Positions 27,295 through 35,797 of a stretch of 64,000 nucleotides of DNA are shown here, one piece after another. A model generated the notes under the pieces. The model saw only the letters and a program-made list of their open reading frames with translations. It did no database searches and was not told the origin of the DNA. Positions within the stretch are counted from its first letter, which is position 1, and each line of letters starts with the position of its first letter. Made by a program: the position numbers and the translations under genes. Origin of the DNA: Candidatus Dadabacteria bacterium (GTDB lineage Bacteria > Desulfobacterota_D > UBA1144 > Nemesobacterales > Nemesobacteraceae). The stretch lies in assembly GCA_951812945.1 (NCBI GenBank), contig CATOTB010000005.1, forward strand, positions 151,138 to 215,137, written 5' to 3'.

Positions 27295-27701
27295 AGGGTA
27301 AGCTCAAATTCATTCTGCCTCTTTTTGTTATAGTGTCTTTGATTTCCTGGCTTGTCTTCGCGGGAGTCAAGGATTCCATGGTCTACTACATAACGGTTGA
27401 CGAACTGCTTGAGGATGTCCCGGACATCTACGGGCAGAAGGTAAGGGTTTCCGGAACCGTGATTCACGGTTCAATAGAGAATGAGCTCGACGATTCGCTT
27501 CGGTTCACCATAGCAGACGGCAAGGGTAAGGTTGACGTTGAGTATGACGGCGTAATTCCCGATATATTCACAGACGGGGTCGAGGCGGTCGTTGAGGGTA
27601 AGTTCTCCGCCGATAACGTCTTTGTGGCGGACCTTCTGCTTGCGAAGTGTCCAACCAAATATGAATCCGACGAAGCCCCCTACCAGAGAAAAGAAGGTTA
27701 G
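27291..27701 (+). CDS. ccmE: Heme chaperone CcmE, cysteine-type variant
   Basis: The 136-residue protein has one N-terminal membrane anchor (about residues 6-25) and a periplasmic OB-fold beta barrel (VRVSGTVIHGSI, LRFTIADGKGKVDVEY, AVVEGKFSADNVFVADLLLA). In the canonical protein the heme-linking residue is a His in an HxxxY motif. Here the equivalent site reads CPTKY (Cys120, Tyr124), the CxxxY form known from archaea and some sulfate reducers. The start is TTG at 27291, overlapping the ccmD stop. ccmF follows after two bases. Confidence 0.93.
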   Translation: MKGKLKFILPLFVIVSLISWLVFAGVKDSMVYYITVDELLEDVPDIYGQKVRVSGTVIHGSIENELDDSLRFTIADGKGKVDVEYDGVIPDIFTDGVEAVVEGKFSADNVFVADLLLAKCPTKYESDEAPYQRKEG

Positions 27702-27703
27702 AA

Positions 27704-29662
27704 ATGTCTGATATTGGAAGTATAGCCATACTTCTTTCCTTCTTTATCACCATCTACAGTCTTGTTGCCTGCGCTGTTGCCGCGAGAACGGGAAGCCACG
27801 CGTTCGCTCAAAGCGGTGGAAACGGTCTTGTCTCTGTCGCCTTCCTTCTCCTGGTAGCGGTATGCTGCCTTGTTTACGAACTTGTGACGCTTGATTTTTC
27901 GCTCAGGTACGTGGCGCTTAACACGAGCACGGACCTTCCGGTGATATACAGGGTGACGGCTCTTTGGGCCGGACAGGCGGGATCTTTGCTTCTCTGGAGT
28001 TTCATTCTCTCCCTGTATATGGCTTTCGTGGTCCTGAGGAGCAGAAAAAAGGGCGGGGACCCTTACGTAAACGCCGTTTTATGCGCCGTTTCCCTTTTCT
28101 TTCTTTTTCTCATCGCCTACGTGGAAGACCCCTTCGAGAAGTTGGGTGTGGCGGTTGGGGAAGGAAGAGGGCTTAATCCGATTCTCCAAAACGCATACAT
28201 GGCCATCCACCCGGTCACTCTTTATGTGGGATACGTGGGGATTACCGTGCCTTTTGCTTTCGGCATAGGAGCCCTGCTTAGCGGACGCCTCGGGGACGAA
28301 TGGATAAGGAACTGCAGGAAGTATGCCCTTTTTTCCTGGATGTTTCTCTCTGCGGGACTTCTTCTCGGGGCCAGATGGGCATATCTTGAACTCGGCTGGG
28401 GAGGATACTGGGCATGGGATCCGGTTGAGAACGCCGCGTTTATGCCCTGGCTTGCGGGGACTGCGTTTCTTCACTCCGTTATGATTCAGGAGAGAAAGGC
28501 GATGCTTAAGAAATGGAACATGATCCTGCTTATAATCACCTTTTTTCTCTCGATATTCGGTACCTTCATAACCAGAAGCGGCATAGTGTCCTCGGTTCAC
28601 TCCTTTGCCCGCTCGGACATCGGTCCGCTTTTTCTCGGCTTTATGATCTTCATACTGCTTTTTTCCTTCGCTCTTCTCGTCTACAGGTCAAAAGACCTCG
28701 AAAGCGAAGAGAGGTTCGATTCCCTACTATCAAGAGAAAGTGCCTTTCTGTTTAACAACCTCCTTTTTCTCGCGGCGGCTTTCTCCGTCTTTCTGGGAAC
28801 GATTTTCCCCGTACTCTCGGAGGCTTTCACGGGGAAGAAAATCCTGGTCGGTCCTCCTTATTTCAACGCGGTAGGGGTGCCCATAGGACTTGTTCTTATC
28901 CTGCTGATGGGAATAGGTCCGCTTATATCGTGGAAAAAAGCCTCTACGGCAAATCTCAAGAGAAATTTCATTTTTCCGGGGGTGGTTTTTCTGGTGGTTC
29001 TCCTTGCGCTTTTTCTCTCCGGCATGAGGGAACCGGTGGCGCTTTTGAGTTTCGCGCTCTGCGGGTTTGTCGCTACGACAGTGTTCTTGGAGTATTTCAG
29101 AGGTATAAGGGTGCGAAGCGGCAGGGGGGAGAACCCGGTTTCGGCCTTTTTTAATCTTGTCTCAAAGAACCGCCGTCGCTACGGTGGATATATCGTTCAC
29201 CTGGGAGTGGTGCTGCTGGTAGCGGGAATCACGGCTTCTTCGCTGTTCGTTACTCAGAAGGAGGTTGTTTTGGACAAGGGGGATTCCTTCTCTCTTGGAA
29301 GATACGATCTGGTCTTCCGTGGAGTGCGGTATATATCAAATGACGCTAAGGACGGGTTTTCAGCGGAGTTTTCGATCCAAAACGATGGTAAAAGCATTGC
29401 GACTATGTATCCCGAAAAAAATATCTACAAGTACGAGGGAAACAGGGAGATAAACCAGGAGACCGAGGTCGCGCTTCGCTCCACTTTCAGAGACGATCTT
29501 TATCTCATACTGTCCGAGGTTGATGGAAGCGGAAAGGCAAACGTAAGGGCTCTTCTTAACCCGATGGTGAACTGGATATGGGCTGGAGGCTTTGTTATCG
29601 TCTTTGGAGCGATTGTTACGATGTGGCCCGAGGGACGAAGAAAAAAGGAGCTTGGCGCATGA
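27704..29662 (+). CDS. ccmF: Cytochrome c heme lyase subunit CcmF
   Basis: The 652-residue polytopic protein has about 14-15 hydrophobic segments. The WWD heme-binding motif is WGGYWAWDPVENAAFMPW, near residue 232. Conserved His residues flank it (AIHPVTLYVGY and AFLHSVMIQE), and a large periplasmic domain lies near the C-terminus before the last segment. CcmF receives heme from CcmE and, with CcmH and CcmI, attaches it to CxxCH apocytochromes. The next gene overlaps its stop (ATGA). Confidence 0.96.
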   Translation: MSDIGSIAILLSFFITIYSLVACAVAARTGSHAFAQSGGNGLVSVAFLLLVAVCCLVYELVTLDFSLRYVALNTSTDLPVIYRVTALWAGQAGSLLLWSFILSLYMAFVVLRSRKKGGDPYVNAVLCAVSLFFLFLIAYVEDPFEKLGVAVGEGRGLNPILQNAYMAIHPVTLYVGYVGITVPFAFGIGALLSGRLGDEWIRNCRKYALFSWMFLSAGLLLGARWAYLELGWGGYWAWDPVENAAFMPWLAGTAFLHSVMIQERKAMLKKWNMILLIITFFLSIFGTFITRSGIVSSVHSFARSDIGPLFLGFMIFILLFSFALLVYRSKDLESEERFDSLLSRESAFLFNNLLFLAAAFSVFLGTIFPVLSEAFTGKKILVGPPYFNAVGVPIGLVLILLMGIGPLISWKKASTANLKRNFIFPGVVFLVVLLALFLSGMREPVALLSFALCGFVATTVFLEYFRGIRVRSGRGENPVSAFFNLVSKNRRRYGGYIVHLGVVLLVAGITASSLFVTQKEVVLDKGDSFSLGRYDLVFRGVRYISNDAKDGFSAEFSIQNDGKSIATMYPEKNIYKYEGNREINQETEVALRSTFRDDLYLILSEVDGSGKANVRALLNPMVNWIWAGGFVIVFGAIVTMWPEGRRKKELGA

Positions 29663-30006
29663 GCGAATACATAATTTCTCTTCTGCTTGTGATGCTGGTC
29701 TCGATTTTTACCATTTACCCTTTTTTTCTGGGTCGCAGGAAGCAAGGTGTAGCGGATAGCTCCGGGGCTAACCGGCTTGAACAGCTTTACGAGAGAAGGG
29801 ACCTTTATTACTCCTCCATAAAAGATATAGAGCTTGACCGTGATATGGGGAAACTAAGTGAGCAGGACTACGCCGAGCTTATCTCAAGGTATAAGGAAAA
29901 AGCGGCAGCCGTTACAAAGCTGATCTCAGAACTTCAATCGACTGAGAAAAACGAAAAAACCGAAGAGAAAATGAAAAAATCTCCTTTTGAGACTCCTGTT
30001 TCATAA
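29659..30006 (+). CDS. Short CcmI-like cytochrome c biogenesis protein
   Basis: This 115-residue protein has an N-terminal membrane segment (about residues 4-20) followed by a helical, charged region (LEQLYERRDLYYSSIKDIEL, then DRDMGKLSEQDYAEL). That stretch matches the start of CcmI, where an anchored coiled-coil links to CcmH. The large TPR domain of full CcmI is absent. The ATG at 29659 overlaps the ccmF stop. It may be a minimal partner of CcmF or CcmH. Identification is by position and a short motif only. Confidence 0.66.
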   Translation: MSEYIISLLLVMLVSIFTIYPFFLGRRKQGVADSSGANRLEQLYERRDLYYSSIKDIELDRDMGKLSEQDYAELISRYKEKAAAVTKLISELQSTEKNEKTEEKMKKSPFETPVS

Positions 30007-30018
30007 TCTGCTGGAATC

Positions 30019-31293
30019 ATGAGAAAAACGACATTACATGTCTTCTTAATTTCTTTTTTCTTTTTTTCTTCAATCCTGCTTCCTTCGGCTGTGGCACAGG
30101 TGTCGGGAGAGTCTGTTTTTGTCGAGGGCAGATGCGTAAGATGCCACACGATCGGAAAGGGAAGGTTCGTAGGCCCCGATCTTCTGGGTGTAGGTGAGAG
30201 ATACTCAAGGGATGATCTCATTAAATGGGCCAAGGACCCGGAAAGCCTTTACTCTCAAAGAAAGAAAAAACCGATAAACAAAGGTTATCCGCCGATGCCA
30301 TCCATGAATCTTTCAAAAAGCGATGCCCGGAAAGTTGCCGACTACCTCTTGGAGTACACGCCTCCCCAAGGCCTCTCTGAAAGCGGAACGATAATGGGCC
30401 AAGTAAGGAATATCACGACACAGAAACCGCAAGAGGGTCAGGATGTCGTTTTGATCTCTTACATGGGAGACAGGAAAGAAGAACGCCACTTCGCAAAATC
30501 GGATTCGCTGGGCGTGTTTTCTTTTTCCTCTCTGCGGTGGGACAGAAGCTATGAGATCATGCTTTTTCACCAGGGAGTTCAGTATGTTTCGGGAAAGATG
30601 GTTTTTCTTCCTGGAAAGGACGAAATCACTCTTGATCTCCCGGTCTACGATACCACGAGTTCTGACGAAAACATCTCTTTGCGGTCACTGAACTTGATTG
30701 TCTACCCTGATAACGGGGGTAGCAGCGTGAATGTGACCTCACTTTATGTTTTTGAGAACTCGGGCGACACCGTTTTTACCGGAGAGCAGACGGACTCGGA
30801 TACGACGACACTTGTTTTTTCGATTCCTGAGGAGGCTGAAAATGTTACTTTTTCAGACAGCGTCAATCCGGAGGCGGCGGAGAGAAAGGGAGGAAAGCTT
30901 TACAGCAAACTTCCTTTTCTTCCGGGGATGAAAAGAGTTGCTCTTGGTTATTCCCTCCCTCTTTCGCAAATCGGGGAGAAATTCTCGATAAGCTTTGACT
31001 ATGAAGTCGGCGACCTCGCCGTATTTGTAAGAGAAACAGAACTCGGAATCCGGGTTGAGCGATCTGGGGCGGTTGCGGAAGAGATCATGATTCACGACGA
31101 GGCGTTTTTGAAATACGTCCTATCTGACTTAAAACCCGGCAGTGTTACAGTAGGTGTTTCCAATATTTCTTTTCTTAAAAGCAATCTCGGCAAATACCTG
31201 CCCGCGATACTCTTTTTTCTCTTTGTCGTAGTGGGAGTCATGTATTTTTTCTACGGGAAGAACAGGTTTTTAAGTATGAATTCAGACAAATAA
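30019..31293 (+). CDS. Membrane-anchored protein with N-terminal cytochrome c domain
   Basis: The 424-residue precursor has a signal peptide (about residues 1-27) and a mono-heme cytochrome c domain with CVRCH (residues 39-43); likely axial Met candidates lie in YPPMPSMNLS. A carboxypeptidase-regulatory-like beta domain follows (SGTIMGQVRNITTQKPQEGQ). Further beta-rich periplasmic sequence and one C-terminal membrane helix (LPAILFFLFVVVGVMYFFYG) complete it. It closes the ccm gene run and is likely a client of that system. The domain combination suggests a membrane-bound electron carrier of unknown partner. I know no close characterised example. Confidence 0.8.
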   Translation: MRKTTLHVFLISFFFFSSILLPSAVAQVSGESVFVEGRCVRCHTIGKGRFVGPDLLGVGERYSRDDLIKWAKDPESLYSQRKKKPINKGYPPMPSMNLSKSDARKVADYLLEYTPPQGLSESGTIMGQVRNITTQKPQEGQDVVLISYMGDRKEERHFAKSDSLGVFSFSSLRWDRSYEIMLFHQGVQYVSGKMVFLPGKDEITLDLPVYDTTSSDENISLRSLNLIVYPDNGGSSVNVTSLYVFENSGDTVFTGEQTDSDTTTLVFSIPEEAENVTFSDSVNPEAAERKGGKLYSKLPFLPGMKRVALGYSLPLSQIGEKFSISFDYEVGDLAVFVRETELGIRVERSGAVAEEIMIHDEAFLKYVLSDLKPGSVTVGVSNISFLKSNLGKYLPAILFFLFVVVGVMYFFYGKNRFLSMNSDK

Positions 31294-31332
31294 GAATGGT
31301 TTTCGGACTAGAGGATTTCTTTCTTCTGAAAA

Positions 31333-32508
31333 ATGAGCGACGCGCAGAAAAATCCACCACCCTTACTTAACAGAAGCTTTGTCCTTGTAACTTTTCTCGG
31401 GTGTCTTTACTTCTTTAACTTTCATTCGTTTCTCCTTCTACCCATTAGGATTTTTGAGCTGGGGGGAACAGAAAAAATAGTCGGATTCGTGATGGGAATC
31501 GCGGGATTGAGCACCCTTTTTCTTACTCCCTACGCGGGCCACATAACCGATAGGTACGGGAAAAAGCTGTTTGTGCTGCTCGGATTCGCGCTGCTTGCCG
31601 CCTCGACGTTCCCGCTCGCCTTTTTAGACAGGGTCGATTACCTCTACTACGTCATCAGGATAGTTCACGGCTGTTCCTTTTCCCTTTTCTTTGTTGCGGC
31701 TGGGGCGCTCACGGTTGATGTCTCAAGCGAGCACAGAAGGGCTCAGGCGCTCGGCATATACGGTGTCTTCACGATAATAAACTATGCGATTGCCCCTTAT
31801 GTGGGTTCCATTCTGATGGATAATTTCGGTTTTGATTTCTTTATTTTTTTCCTCACCATTACGGCGCTTTTGGGTTTCTTAGTCTCCTTCATGATTCAGG
31901 AGGGAAAGAAAACGCCAGTACCAAAAAACGGGGGACGAAGCTATGGGGACTGTCTTCGGGACAAAGCCACATTTGTGTCCTCCGCAACACTCTTTATATG
32001 CGGGGCGGCGTTTATAACGACGTTTAACTTCATCTCCATCTTCTCTCTTTCCATAAACATAGAGAATTTCCATGCTTATTTTATTTCCTACACAGTTTCT
32101 GTGCTTGCGATCAGGTTGTTTCTCGGCTGGGTTCCCGACAGATACGGGAAGTGGAGAGTTGCTTCCCCATTCGTTTTCTTCTTGGGGCTGAGTGTTTTCA
32201 TGCTGAGTTTTGTACACGAGATAAAGCTTCTTGTTCTCTGCGGAATCATATTCGGCTGTGCGCACGGATTTGTGTATCCTTCAATATATTCGATCATAAT
32301 AGAATCGAATCCGAAGGAGGCTAGGGCAAAGGCTTTTGCCATAAGCAGCGTTTCATTCACGGGTGGCGGAATGATGGGGTCTTTTATCTTCGGAGTTGTA
32401 GCGGAGTTCTTCGGATTCAGGACGATGTTTGTTTCAATAGCGCTTATGGTCTTCCTAGGTTTTTTACTCTTCACCAGAAGCTCTGTCTTAAAGGAGCGCA
32501 AAATATGA
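31333..32508 (+). CDS. MFS transporter
   Basis: The 391-residue protein has twelve hydrophobic segments and MFS motif A as GHITDRYGKKLFVL near residue 75. It contains RIVHGCSFSLFFVAAGALTV and the second-half motif VPDRYGKWRV. The substrate is not evident; the family includes efflux pumps and sugar or metabolite permeases. Its TGA overlaps the start of the thioesterase gene by four bases, so the pair is translationally coupled. Confidence 0.86.
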   Translation: MSDAQKNPPPLLNRSFVLVTFLGCLYFFNFHSFLLLPIRIFELGGTEKIVGFVMGIAGLSTLFLTPYAGHITDRYGKKLFVLLGFALLAASTFPLAFLDRVDYLYYVIRIVHGCSFSLFFVAAGALTVDVSSEHRRAQALGIYGVFTIINYAIAPYVGSILMDNFGFDFFIFFLTITALLGFLVSFMIQEGKKTPVPKNGGRSYGDCLRDKATFVSSATLFICGAAFITTFNFISIFSLSINIENFHAYFISYTVSVLAIRLFLGWVPDRYGKWRVASPFVFFLGLSVFMLSFVHEIKLLVLCGIIFGCAHGFVYPSIYSIIIESNPKEARAKAFAISSVSFTGGGMMGSFIFGVVAEFFGFRTMFVSIALMVFLGFLLFTRSSVLKERKI

Positions 32509-32897
32509 GCACAAAACCCATTAGACTTCCTTCCGGTCACCCCAAGATTTTCGACACGATGAAAATAGAGATCCTGCGCATGGAAAACGGGGAGGCGGAA
32601 CTCTCCATGCCGTTTCTTGAGGAATATACTCAGCACTACGGAATGCTCCACGGCGGGGCCATTTTTACCTTGGCGGATGCGGCCTGCGGAGTTGCGGTTG
32701 CCAGTGTCGCCAGGGAAGGGAAAAAGTTCCTTACGTCCGGAATGAATATAAGTTATCTGGAACCCATCAGGGAAGGTCTTACGATTTGTCGTGCCAGAGT
32801 GCTAAGGCAGGGGAGAATAATGCCTGTTGAGAGCGAGGTTTTGAATTCGGGTGTTTGCGTGGCGAAGGCTAGTGCTATTTATACTTTAGTTGATTAA
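32505..32897 (+). CDS. PaaI-type hotdog thioesterase
   Basis: The 130-residue protein has the hotdog-fold signature HYGMLHGGAIFTLADAACG (about residues 43-61) with the catalytic Asp expected in LADAA. The later strands are TSGMNISYLEPIREG and VLRQGRIMPVESEVL. It should hydrolyse acyl-CoA or aryl-CoA thioesters in the cytosol. It is coupled to the MFS gene by an ATGA overlap and converges with rsmE, seven bases away. Confidence 0.9.
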   Translation: MSTKPIRLPSGHPKIFDTMKIEILRMENGEAELSMPFLEEYTQHYGMLHGGAIFTLADAACGVAVASVAREGKKFLTSGMNISYLEPIREGLTICRARVLRQGRIMPVESEVLNSGVCVAKASAIYTLVD

Positions 32898-32903
32898 TCT
32901 CCG

Positions 32904-33638
32904 CTAGATATCGCCGAAGCGGGACTGTAGAAGCGCTAAGCCTACCAGTGAAGCCGTTTCCGCTCTCAGTATTCTTTTTCCAAGCCCAAGAGCCATGTAA
33001 CCATTTTCTCCGGCCAAGGTGATTTCTTCTTTCGAGAAACCTCCTTCGGGACCTATATAGACGTTTATGCTGTTTACAGGTCTTGTGAGGGACTTCATGA
33101 AATCCCCGAGCAGTTTGCCTTGATTTTCATAAAGTATTACTTTCATCTCGCTTTGCTTCTTAATTCCAAAGGAATCCCGGAAATCAACCGGCTGCGAAAC
33201 GGCAGGCGGGACAGTCCTTCCGCACTGCTTTGTTGATTCCAGCGCTATCTTGTTCCACCTGTCTACCTTGGCGGTTGATCTTACCTGGGTCCTTTCGGAA
33301 ATTACTGGGAAAACCTCCGATACGCCGAGCTGCGTTGCCTGGCTGATTACCCCGTCCATCCTGCTTCCCTTGAGAATCGCCTGGAAGAGATTCAGTTCCA
33401 GCTCCGGTTCGGTTTGCAACCGGCGGGTGTCGTGAACCCGGAGGGTGATGGCTTCAGAGGAGATATCCGTTAAGATGCCTTCATACTCGGTGGATTCAGT
33501 ATCAAAAACGGTTATGCGATCCCCCGCTCCGAGTCTCAGGACTTTCGTTATATGCGTGTAGTCGCTCTCAGATATTGTTCCGCGAACCACTCCGTCGTCT
33601 TCTGAAGAGGGTTCTTTTCTGATAGGGAATCTGGGCAT
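32904..33638 (-). CDS. rsmE: 16S rRNA m3U1498 methyltransferase
   Basis: The 244-residue SPOUT methyltransferase modifies U1498 in the decoding region. It has an N-terminal PUA-like domain (VLRLGAGDRITVFD) and a C-terminal knotted domain with RSTAKVDRWNKIALESTKQC, YIGPEGGFSKEEI (about residues 192-204) and LGLGKRILRAETA. These are family-defining. It lies 14 bases after cobA-hemD and is probably transcribed with it. Confidence 0.95.
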   Translation of the reverse strand: MPRFPIRKEPSSEDDGVVRGTISESDYTHITKVLRLGAGDRITVFDTESTEYEGILTDISSEAITLRVHDTRRLQTEPELELNLFQAILKGSRMDGVISQATQLGVSEVFPVISERTQVRSTAKVDRWNKIALESTKQCGRTVPPAVSQPVDFRDSFGIKKQSEMKVILYENQGKLLGDFMKSLTRPVNSINVYIGPEGGFSKEEITLAGENGYMALGLGKRILRAETASLVGLALLQSRFGDI

Positions 33639-33651
33639 TTCAGGCCGCCTT

Positions 33652-35166
33652 TTATGAGACGTATAGGTCCAGGATTTTTTCTTTGAGCCCCCGGGTTGTA
33701 TGGATGTCGGCGGTTACGGCGGCGGTAAAACCGTAGCCAAGCAGCGTTGCGGCCGTTACAGGCCCTATGCAGGCAAACCCGGTTTTGCTGAAAAGCTCGG
33801 GATCTTCTCCAAAAAGCAAGAAGAAATTCGTTACGGTCGAGGAGCTTGTAAACGCTACAAGGTCTATCTCCGCACCGGAGAATTTTTCTTTTATCCTGTC
33901 AATCTCCTGCTTTGCGTAGTCGGGAACAAGCGTTTCATAAATGCAGAGGACTTCCACCGTAGCTCCCATTGCCCGCAACGTGTCAGGAAGAATTTCTCTT
34001 GCCACAAGAGCTCTTGGGATAAGTATTTTTTTGCCGTCGAGGTCAAGCTCTTCGGCAAGCGAGATTATTCCTTCGGCCGTATAGACCTTGGGCATGTAAT
34101 CCGATTTAAGGTTGTACTTTAGAAGTTCCTCAGAAGTTTTTTCTCCTATGGCTATTATTTTCTTGCCTCCCAGTTCACGCGAATCCTTTCCGTGGGATGC
34201 CAGCACTTCAAAATAGTTGCTTACTCCGTTTACGCTTGTGAACACCAGGAAATCATAGTCTTCGAGGTTCTGTACCGAGAGTTGCTGCTCTCTAGTGTTT
34301 CTTACGGGCTTTATCGTTATCGTGGGAAATTCGATGGTCTTTGCCCCACAGGAGTCGAAGGTCTCAGCAAACTCGGAAGACGCTTCCTTTTCTCTTGTTA
34401 CCATTATGGTTTTTCCGAAAAGAGGCTTTTTTTCATACCATGCTATTGCCTCTGCGAGCTCGGCCACTTCTCCGACCACTATGGTGGCCGGGGTTTGGAC
34501 GTCAAGAGCTCTGATTTTCTCCGCTATGTCAGAAATAGTTCCCACAACGGATTTCTGTTCAGGCAGAGTGCCGCAGGATATAACGGCAACGGGGGTAGAC
34601 GGCGCTTTTCCCATCTCAAGCAGTTTTTTCATTATGCTCTCGAGATTTGTGAGTCCCATGAGAAACACCATCGTTTCTATTTGCCCCGGATCGTAAGCGA
34701 AATCCTCTCCTTGGCTCTGGTGACCGGTAAAAACCGCAAAAGATGAATTGTAATTCCTGTGAGTAATGGGAATTCCACCGTATGCAGGCACCGCGGTAAC
34801 GGAACTTACTCCCGGGACGATCTCGATATCGATGCCGTTTTTAACGACCACCTCGGCTTCTTCTCCGCCCCTTCCGAAAACGAAAGGGTCTCCCCCTTTA
34901 AGCCTCGCAACCGTTTTTCCATCTTTTGCTCTGGTTATAAGAAGTTCATTTATCTCTTCTTGGGATATGTGCGCTTCTCCCATCGTCTTGCCGGCAAAAA
35001 TAAGTTCTGCGTCGGGACTGCAGAACTTGAGTATCTGCGGGTTCACAAGAGAGTCGTAGATTACCACCTGCGCTTCTCCTAGTAGCTCCTTTCCTCTGAG
35101 AGTAAGAAGACTTGGGTCGCCGGGTCCTGCGCCGATTAGATAAACTCTGCCTTTTTTTTCACTCAT
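33652..35166 (-). CDS. cobA-hemD: Fused uroporphyrinogen-III methyltransferase / synthase
   Basis: The 504-residue protein joins two tetrapyrrole enzymes. Residues 1 to about 245 form the SAM-dependent uroporphyrinogen-III methyltransferase, with VYLIGAGPGDPSLLTLRG, ARLKGGDPFVFGRGGEEAE, EIVPGVSSVTAVPAYGGIPI and TMVFLMGLTNLESI. Residues from about 250 form uroporphyrinogen-III synthase (MVTREKEASSEFAETFDSCG, DFLVFTSVNGVSNYFE, VAFTSSSTVTNFF). Together they make uroporphyrinogen III and precorrin-2/sirohydrochlorin precursor. Such fusions are common in clostridia and deltaproteobacteria. No hemC or hemA is next to it. Confidence 0.95.
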   Translation of the reverse strand: MSEKKGRVYLIGAGPGDPSLLTLRGKELLGEAQVVIYDSLVNPQILKFCSPDAELIFAGKTMGEAHISQEEINELLITRAKDGKTVARLKGGDPFVFGRGGEEAEVVVKNGIDIEIVPGVSSVTAVPAYGGIPITHRNYNSSFAVFTGHQSQGEDFAYDPGQIETMVFLMGLTNLESIMKKLLEMGKAPSTPVAVISCGTLPEQKSVVGTISDIAEKIRALDVQTPATIVVGEVAELAEAIAWYEKKPLFGKTIMVTREKEASSEFAETFDSCGAKTIEFPTITIKPVRNTREQQLSVQNLEDYDFLVFTSVNGVSNYFEVLASHGKDSRELGGKKIIAIGEKTSEELLKYNLKSDYMPKVYTAEGIISLAEELDLDGKKILIPRALVAREILPDTLRAMGATVEVLCIYETLVPDYAKQEIDRIKEKFSGAEIDLVAFTSSSTVTNFFLLFGEDPELFSKTGFACIGPVTAATLLGYGFTAAVTADIHTTRGLKEKILDLYVS

Positions 35167-35692
35167 AGAACCGTGGATTGCTGGGGAGATATCCTAGAGA
35201 AATTCACCTGTCCGTTTCTCTTATACATTACACCGCGAAGGGAAAAACGAAGTCGCGACACCGCGTTTCATCTTCCCTCTGCTCCAGAACATTATTTCTC
35301 ATAGAGGTATTCCTGTAAAATCACTAATGGTGCGGTGACAAATTAGTTGTCCGCTTTTGCTTTGTTCACCTCGGTTTATTCGAGCTACGTTCTTCGAGGC
35401 TGATATTAAACAGCGGTGCTCTCCTGTCTGAAGTATTACCTTTGCTTGTTCTCCGAACTCCCGCTCACGGCCCCCTTCACTTTTACTCTTTTATCCCCGC
35501 TTGCCTCGTCGTTATCCATTGCGGTTATCTGCACCGCTTCATTGCTTATGATGTTGCCGATCGATTCCCTGCGGAAGAAGGGAGGTTCTCAGCCGAAAAA
35601 GGTTTAAGGTTTCCCTTGGATAAAGGGGAAAAATCGAGTGCATTTGTTAAGATCGAATGTTCACATTACCCTGAAATTGGTTTGTGATTTGC
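35167..35692. other. Gene-poor intergenic stretch
   Basis: No convincing gene is seen. A plus-strand frame of 63 codons at 35416-35607 lacks a ribosome-binding site and any recognisable domain. A weak hairpin (GCGGTGACAA and TTGTCCGC around 35332-35354, followed by TTTTG) could be a remnant terminator. The right side leads into a good promoter. Confidence 0.5.
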
Positions 35693-35722
35693 TTGACAGC
35701 GGTGCGGGGAAATCGATAGAAT
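35693..35722 (+). promoter_or_regulatory. Sigma-70-like promoter upstream of the CTERM-like protein gene
   Basis: TTGACA (35693-35698), 18 bases, then TAGAAT (35717-35722). The leader of about 70 bases contains a direct repeat at 35730-35753. The orientation matches the gene starting at 35798. Confidence 0.72.
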
Positions 35723-35729
35723 GGATGTA

Positions 35730-35753
35730 TAGTACTTAATGTTAGTACCTAAT
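35730..35753 (+). repeat. Tandem 11-base direct repeat in the leader
   Basis: TAGTACTTAAT at 35730-35740 and TAGTACCTAAT at 35743-35753 differ at one position and are 13 bases apart start to start. Lying just downstream of the promoter, they could be a regulator binding site. No regulator gene is adjacent. Confidence 0.55.
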
Positions 35754-35797
35754 TTATGCTTTCATTTCGATTAGCTAGTAAGGGGAGGATCAAAATC

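Noticed and set aside
35416..35607. 63-codon plus-strand ORF between cobA-hemD and the CTERM-like gene
   Set aside because: No ribosome-binding site, no recognisable domain, and it lies upstream of the good promoter of the next gene.
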